Shown: in pieces, positions 59,640 to 64,000 of the stretch | Layout of the letters: each line of letters starts with the position of its first letter | Position numbering within the stretch: the first letter of the stretch is position 1 | Source of the DNA: Pectobacterium aroidearum | GTDB taxonomy: Bacteria > Pseudomonadota > Gammaproteobacteria > Enterobacterales > Enterobacteriaceae | DNA length: 64,000 nt | Assembly: GCF_041228105.1 (NCBI RefSeq) | Contig: NZ_CP166097.1 | Span: 1,426,001-1,490,000 of the forward strand | Direction: 5' to 3' | Notes under the pieces: generated by a model | Database searches by the model: none | What the model was told of the DNA's origin: nothing | Seen by the model: the letters and a program-made list of their open reading frames with translations, nothing else | Made by a program: the position numbers and the translations under genes

Positions 59640-61007
59640 TCATTCGCACAGCACGACTTTAATCGCCAATCCCCCGCGAGAGGTTTCACGGTACTTGGCG
59701 TTCATGTCTTTGCCTGTTTCATACATGGTTTCAATTACTTTATCGAGCGATACGCGTGGTTCGCTGGCGCGGCGCATGGCCATTCTTGCGGCGTTGATCG
59801 CTTTCACGGAGGCAATGGCGTTACGTTCGATGCATGGCACTTGAACCTGACCCGCGACCGGATCGCACGTCAGCCCCAGATTGTGCTCCATGCCGATTTC
59901 CGCTGCGATGCATACCTGCTCTGGGTTGGCACCGAGGAGTTCTGCCAGACCGGCCGCGGCCATTGAGCAGGCCACGCCAACTTCGCCCTGACAGCCCACT
60001 TCGGCCCCAGAAATAGACGCATTCATTTTGTAGAGCATACCGATAGCGCCAGCTGCCAGAAAATAGCGCAGGTAAGATTCCGGCGTGACAGGTTGAACGT
60101 AGCGATCGTAATAGGCCAGCACGGCAGGAATAATGCCGCACGCGCCGTTAGTTGGTGCAGTGACCACGCGCCCGCCTGCCGCATTTTCTTCCGACACGGC
60201 CATGGCGAACATGTTAACCCAGTCCATCGCATCCATCGGATCGTTAGAAAAACGATCGTTGATGAACAGCAGGCGATGCAGTGCCGATGCCCGACGGGGA
60301 ACGCGTAACGGGCCGGGCAACACGCCTTCCGTATTCATGCCGCGATGCATACAATCCTGCATGGTTTTCCACACGTCGGCAAAATAGTGCTCAAGTGCTT
60401 CCCGGCCATGCATCGCAATCTCGTTTTTCAGGACGATAGCGGATAACGACAGGCAGTGATCGTGACAATGTTGCAGCAGTTTCTGGGCAGAAAAGAACGG
60501 GTAGGGCGCGCTTTCCTCTGCCAAATTGGGTTTGCCGAAGTTTTCCTGATCGACGACGAATCCGCCCCCGATGGAGTAATACGTTTTGCTATAGACCCGC
60601 TCTTGTCCGCTGTAGGCGCGAATGGTCATGCCGTTTTCATGCAGCGGCAGGTTTTCCGGTTGGAAACGCAGGGAAGTTTCCAGCGGGAAACTGACCTCAT
60701 ATTGACCGTTGAGTATCGGTAACCGCTGAGTCTCTTTCACCTGCTGAATAAAGGCCGGAATGCTATCGATATTAACGCTATCTGGCAGATTACCGGCTAA
60801 TCCCATAATGATGGCTATATCGGTGTGGTGACCTTTTCCCGTCAGGGAGAGCGAGCCGTAAATATCAACGACGATGGATGTCACCGATGAGATAAGCGCG
60901 CGGTTCACCAGATCGTCGGTGAACATCTTGCCCGCTTTCATTGGGCCGACGGTATGAGAACTGGACGGGCCGATACCGATTTTGAAGATATCAAATACGC
61001 TGACCAT
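59640..61007 (-). CDS. sdaB: L-serine ammonia-lyase SdaB (L-serine dehydratase 2)
   Basis: SdaB turns L-serine into pyruvate and ammonia with a [4Fe-4S] cluster. The 455-residue protein matches E. coli SdaB: MVSVFDIFKIGIGPSSSHTVGPMKAGKMF, NGACGIIPAVLAYYDRY, GAEVGCQGEVGVACSMAAAGLAELLGA and NMEHNLGLTCDPVAGQVQVPCIERN-like. These supply cluster cysteines and the serine-binding SSSHT motif. It follows sdaC, as in E. coli. Confidence 0.95.
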   Translation of the reverse strand: MVSVFDIFKIGIGPSSSHTVGPMKAGKMFTDDLVNRALISSVTSIVVDIYGSLSLTGKGHHTDIAIIMGLAGNLPDSVNIDSIPAFIQQVKETQRLPILNGQYEVSFPLETSLRFQPENLPLHENGMTIRAYSGQERVYSKTYYSIGGGFVVDQENFGKPNLAEESAPYPFFSAQKLLQHCHDHCLSLSAIVLKNEIAMHGREALEHYFADVWKTMQDCMHRGMNTEGVLPGPLRVPRRASALHRLLFINDRFSNDPMDAMDWVNMFAMAVSEENAAGGRVVTAPTNGACGIIPAVLAYYDRYVQPVTPESYLRYFLAAGAIGMLYKMNASISGAEVGCQGEVGVACSMAAAGLAELLGANPEQVCIAAEIGMEHNLGLTCDPVAGQVQVPCIERNAIASVKAINAARMAMRRASEPRVSLDKVIETMYETGKDMNAKYRETSRGGLAIKVVLCE

Positions 61008-61019
61008 AGCGATTTCCTT

Positions 61020-61056
61020 AAAAAAAACGCCGGTCGTTAGACAACGTTCCGGCGTT
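61020..61056 (-). terminator. Intrinsic terminator between sdaC and sdaB
   Basis: AACGCCGG (61026-61033) pairs with CCGGCGTT (61049-61056). On the minus strand the stem is followed by eight or more T residues, the form of a strong terminator. It lies 18 bases after the sdaC stop and before sdaB. Confidence 0.85.
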
Positions 61057-61073
61057 AAATTAGTGTCGGGGGC

Positions 61074-62363
61074 TTACAGCAGATCGCGCAGGCTGTAAAC
61101 GATGGCGGAAATAGCGATCAGTCCCATCAGAGTGACGAAGACGTTACTGATGTGGCCGCTGTATTTTTTCATTGCCGGGACTTTCTGAATAGCGTACATC
61201 GGCATCAGGAACAGCAGGCACGCGATAATCGGGCCGCCCAATGTTTCGATCATGCCCAGAATGCTTGGGTTCAGCGTCGCAACAATCCAGGTAGTGATCA
61301 GCATGAACAGCGCAGTGATGCGGTTCAATTTGGTGTTGGAAATGGTTTTGCCTCTGCTGCGCAGGGTTTTCACGATCATGCCGTTGAAACCTTCGCCAGC
61401 ACCCAGATAGTGACCCAGGAACGATTTAGATATTGCGATAGTGGCAATAACCGGTGCCAGATAGCCCATGACTGGGTTGTTAAAATGGTTCGCCAGATAG
61501 GACAGAATAGAAATATTCTGCGTTTTCGCTTCCATCAGTTCAGCAGGAGAGAGGCTCAGTACGCAGCTGAAGACGAAGAACATCACGGTCAGCACCATCA
61601 TAATGTGGCTATAAGACAGGATGCGTGAACATTTTTTCTCTGCGTCATCGCCATATTCTTTCCGTTTGGCAACGGCGAAAGAGGAGATGATCGGGGAGTG
61701 GTTGAAGGAGAAAACCATCACCGGAATAGCCAGCCATAATGTCGCCAATAGACCATTGCCCGTTACGCTGGAACTCAAAGAAATGTTTTCAAAAACAGAG
61801 GTATTCCAGTTCGGAATTAAATAAAGCGCCAGCAACATCAGCACGGCGACGAAAGGATAAACCAGAATACTCATTGCCTTAACGATCATTGCTTCACCGA
61901 AGCGAACAATAAACATTAACCCGAGGATTAATATTAATGACAGCACGGCACGCGGCGGAGAAGGTAAATGCAACTGGTGAGTAATAAAGCTATCAACCGT
62001 ATTGGTGATGGCGACGCTATAAACTAACAGGATCGGATAAATAGCGAAAAAATAAAGCAAAGTGATTAATTTTCCCGCACCAACGCCGAAATGTTCTTCA
62101 ACAACTTCGGTAATATCTTCGCCACCTTTTTTGCCGGATAATACAAAACGGCATAAAGCACGGTGAGAATAATATGTCATCGGAAAAGCAATCAGCGCCA
62201 TGATAATTAACGGAATTAAACCACCAATACCGGCGTTGATAGGTAAGAATAACACGCCAGCGCCGATGGCCGTGCCATAGAGGCCCAGCATCCAGACGGT
62301 ATCGCTTTTACGCCATCCTGAAGCCTGTTCTAACACCTGGCTGCTATCTTGAATTGTGCTCAT
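61074..62363 (-). CDS. sdaC: L-serine:proton symporter SdaC
   Basis: SdaC imports serine for SdaB. The 429-residue membrane protein matches E. coli SdaC (HAAAP family): [88 protein letters not shown] and [19 protein letters not shown], with 11 membrane segments. I start at ATG 62363 (GAGGAG ten bases upstream). Confidence 0.94.
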   Translation of the reverse strand: MSTIQDSSQVLEQASGWRKSDTVWMLGLYGTAIGAGVLFLPINAGIGGLIPLIIMALIAFPMTYYSHRALCRFVLSGKKGGEDITEVVEEHFGVGAGKLITLLYFFAIYPILLVYSVAITNTVDSFITHQLHLPSPPRAVLSLILILGLMFIVRFGEAMIVKAMSILVYPFVAVLMLLALYLIPNWNTSVFENISLSSSVTGNGLLATLWLAIPVMVFSFNHSPIISSFAVAKRKEYGDDAEKKCSRILSYSHIMMVLTVMFFVFSCVLSLSPAELMEAKTQNISILSYLANHFNNPVMGYLAPVIATIAISKSFLGHYLGAGEGFNGMIVKTLRSRGKTISNTKLNRITALFMLITTWIVATLNPSILGMIETLGGPIIACLLFLMPMYAIQKVPAMKKYSGHISNVFVTLMGLIAISAIVYSLRDLL

Positions 62364-62873
62364 ATACTGATTTCTCCTCGGTGAACACATTAATACCCGT
62401 CGTGTTGGGGTACAAAAATTACAGTACCGGCAACTTGCCGTTACAGAGTTTAAAAAACGAACAAGACATATTGCTAATTATTTCAGCAGGTCAATACTGT
62501 TTTGTGGCGGCATTCTATATCGTGGTGGTCAGCGAATAATATTGAGGCGATCACAGAAATGAATTGACGGGGAATATTTTAATAAATTTTCGAGAAAAAT
62601 AAAATATCAATCCTGATACTTTATTTTAAATATTTTTAACGGCTCGTTATTGATACTTTATTTAATTACTGAGTGATGAAAATACACAGTGAATAAAATA
62701 AATAGCAGCTGAAATAATAAACGCAATTTTGCTGATGTCACGCGTAATGATGATTTTTCTCTTTTTCGACGCAGCGGTAGCGGATGTGCTTTCTGCGAAC
62801 GTATCGAATGCGTTGCTATTAATAGACGGTTATCCGACAGGCTGTCATCTGCCGGATAACCGTTACCGCGCTG
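62364..62873. other. Gap between sdaC and purK
   Basis: These 510 bases are AT-rich from about 62550 to 62730 and contain no gene I can support. The sdaC promoter is expected between 62364 and 62600. A perfect 11-bp inverted repeat, ACGGTTATCCG (62826-62836) and CGGATAACCGT (62853-62863), lies just after the purK stop and may be its terminator, although no long U-run follows. Confidence 0.6.
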
Positions 62874-63944
62874 TCAGGCAGTCAGTTTTTCTTCTGCCCA
62901 CGCTAGACCGCTGTGGTATTCCTCTGGTAATAGAAGAGCCAGCGATTGCAGCGTGTGTTGCAGCTGTGTGGCATCCGATGACGATAAATTGAGGTGTCCA
63001 ACTTTGCGGCCGGGGCGAACCTCTTTCTCATACCAGTGCAGATGTACCAGCGGCAGCGCCAGCCAGTCGATATTTACGTCGGTGCCAATCAGGTTGACCA
63101 TCACCGAAGGCGTTTCAACGACCGGTACCGGCAGCGGCAGATCCAGAATGGCGCGCAGGTGCAATTCAAACTGGCTTATCGATGCGCCATTTTGCGTCCA
63201 GTGGCCGCTATTGTGTACGCGGGGAGCCAGCTCGTTAATGAGCAGACGATCGCCGACAATAAAGCATTCCATCGCCATCACACCGACATAACCCAGCGCG
63301 TTCATAATCGCGGATAGCATCTGCTCTGCCTGTTGTTGCAATTGCGGGTTGGGCTGAGGGAAGGCCACGCTGGTGCGCAGAATGCCATCCTGATGCAGGT
63401 TATGGGTGAGCGGATAGAACACGCATTTGCCGTGCGTATTGCGGGCACCGACCAGTGAGACTTCACCGGAAAAATTAATGCCTTGTTCAACGATGCATTC
63501 GCCGTAGCAGTCAGCAGGCAACGTCTGCTGTTCCCCATCGCGTAAGCGCCACTGTCCGCGACCGTCGTAACCACCAACGCGACGTTTAACGATCGCCAGT
63601 TCACCTAATGAGGAAAAAACGTGCGGCCATTCATCGGCGCTTGCCAGTAATTGCCAAGGCGCGGTCGCCAGATTCAGCGAATCCAGCAGTTGTTTTTGCG
63701 TCAGGCGATCGGCCAGACGCGGGAAAATATCGCGGTTCGCAAACGCGGTGTGTTCGGCCAATTCACGGGTGAGGGCGGTTTCCGGCCAGCGCTCGATCTC
63801 GGCGGTAATCACACTGTTATGAAACGGCACCGATTCCGGCTCGGCATCCAGTCCCACCGGATAAACGGCAATACCTAATGGTTCACCAGCCTGACGCAGC
63901 ATTCTGCCCAACTGACCATTGCCTAATACGCAGACCGGTTTCAT
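62874..63944 (-). CDS. purK: N5-carboxyaminoimidazole ribonucleotide synthase PurK
   Basis: PurK makes N5-CAIR from AIR, ATP and bicarbonate in purine synthesis. The 356-residue ATP-grasp protein begins MKPVCVLGNGQLGRMLRQAGEPLGIAVYPVG and has VKRRVGGYDGRGQWRL, CIVEQGINFSGEVSLVGARN and ECFIVGDRLLINELAPRVHNSGHWTQNG. It overlaps purE by the ATGA sequence. Confidence 0.96.
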   Translation of the reverse strand: MKPVCVLGNGQLGRMLRQAGEPLGIAVYPVGLDAEPESVPFHNSVITAEIERWPETALTRELAEHTAFANRDIFPRLADRLTQKQLLDSLNLATAPWQLLASADEWPHVFSSLGELAIVKRRVGGYDGRGQWRLRDGEQQTLPADCYGECIVEQGINFSGEVSLVGARNTHGKCVFYPLTHNLHQDGILRTSVAFPQPNPQLQQQAEQMLSAIMNALGYVGVMAMECFIVGDRLLINELAPRVHNSGHWTQNGASISQFELHLRAILDLPLPVPVVETPSVMVNLIGTDVNIDWLALPLVHLHWYEKEVRPGRKVGHLNLSSSDATQLQHTLQSLALLLPEEYHSGLAWAEEKLTA

Positions 63945-64000
63945 GCCTCCTCCCGCGGATCGGGATGAGAGAGTACATCGTCGGTTTGCGCCTGACGCCA
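63941..64000 (-). CDS. purE: N5-CAIR mutase PurE, C-terminal 19 residues (5' end cut by window)
   Basis: The visible codons read WRQAQTDDVLSHPDPREEA and stop in the ATGA overlap with purK, matching the C-terminus of E. coli PurE (WRQAQTDEVLENPDPRGAA). PurE converts N5-CAIR to CAIR. The rest of the gene lies beyond the window, in the usual purEK operon. Confidence 0.93.
   Translation of the reverse strand, partial: WRQAQTDDVLSHPDPREEA

Overview
The window is a chromosomal segment of an enterobacterial soft-rot bacterium, most probably Pectobacterium (inferred from protein resemblance and gene content; no database search was possible). Pointers are a galactan-degradation (gan) cluster like that of Dickeya/Pectobacterium, a signal-peptide-bearing penicillin V acylase-like amidase, and blocks resembling E. 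coli neighbourhoods (thiMD, yegS, yegQ-cyaR, baeRS-mdtDCBA, nupC, ppx-ppk, sdaCB, purEK). No phage, integrase, transposase, CRISPR array, rRNA or tRNA was seen.

Layout. 1-8.9 kb: accessory metabolic genes: the truncated amidase, a SnoaL-like protein, a DUF3750 protein, a LysR regulator, a VOC protein, a TauE/SafE permease, a split-barrel protein, two zinc alcohol dehydrogenases (adhP, ahr) and a GGDEF protein between them. 9-12.2 kb: a TPP riboswitch with thiMD, then psiE and yegS. 12.3-16.6 kb: the Hfq-type small RNA CyaR downstream of yegQ/trhP, a glutathionyl-hydroquinone reductase and two acyltransferases. 16.7-28.2 kb: the envelope-stress two-component system BaeSR and the MdtABC/MdtD efflux genes, split by a repeat-filled gap between mdtC and mdtD. 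28.4-31.6 kb: nupC, an aldo/keto reductase and a lone PTS EIIB domain.

31.7-46.5 kb is the main functional theme, galactan and galactose use. A LamB-like porin (GanL) admits galacto-oligosaccharides. GanA (GH53) cuts galactan, the GanE-GanF-GanG-GanC ABC importer takes up the products, GanB (GH42) releases galactose, and GalT/GalK feed it into the Leloir pathway. A GalR-type repressor lies inside the cluster. Sites fitting the GalR operator consensus GTGNAANCGNTTNCAC stand before the gan operon, ganL and galT, so the whole route is probably one regulon with cAMP-CRP input.

46.5-64 kb: mgtE, ohrR/ohr, yfgG, a yjfB-like gene, the polyphosphate genes ppx-ppk, a divergent PstCAB-like ABC operon whose two permeases carry large extra domains and which has no PstS, an XRE regulator, the serine uptake/deamination genes sdaCB, and purK with the end of purE.

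Features beyond ordinary genes: a complete 127-bp ERIC element (54096-54222) and a fragment of another (28213-28250), a separate dispersed repeat family of about 235 bp with at least three members (20212, 30973, 40643), a direct duplication of about 120 bp between mdtC and mdtD, and many intrinsic terminators. I did not find a clearly novel multi-gene system. The best candidates for new biology are the enlarged Pst-like permeases, the gan-gal regulon architecture, the lone EIIB protein and the repeat family.
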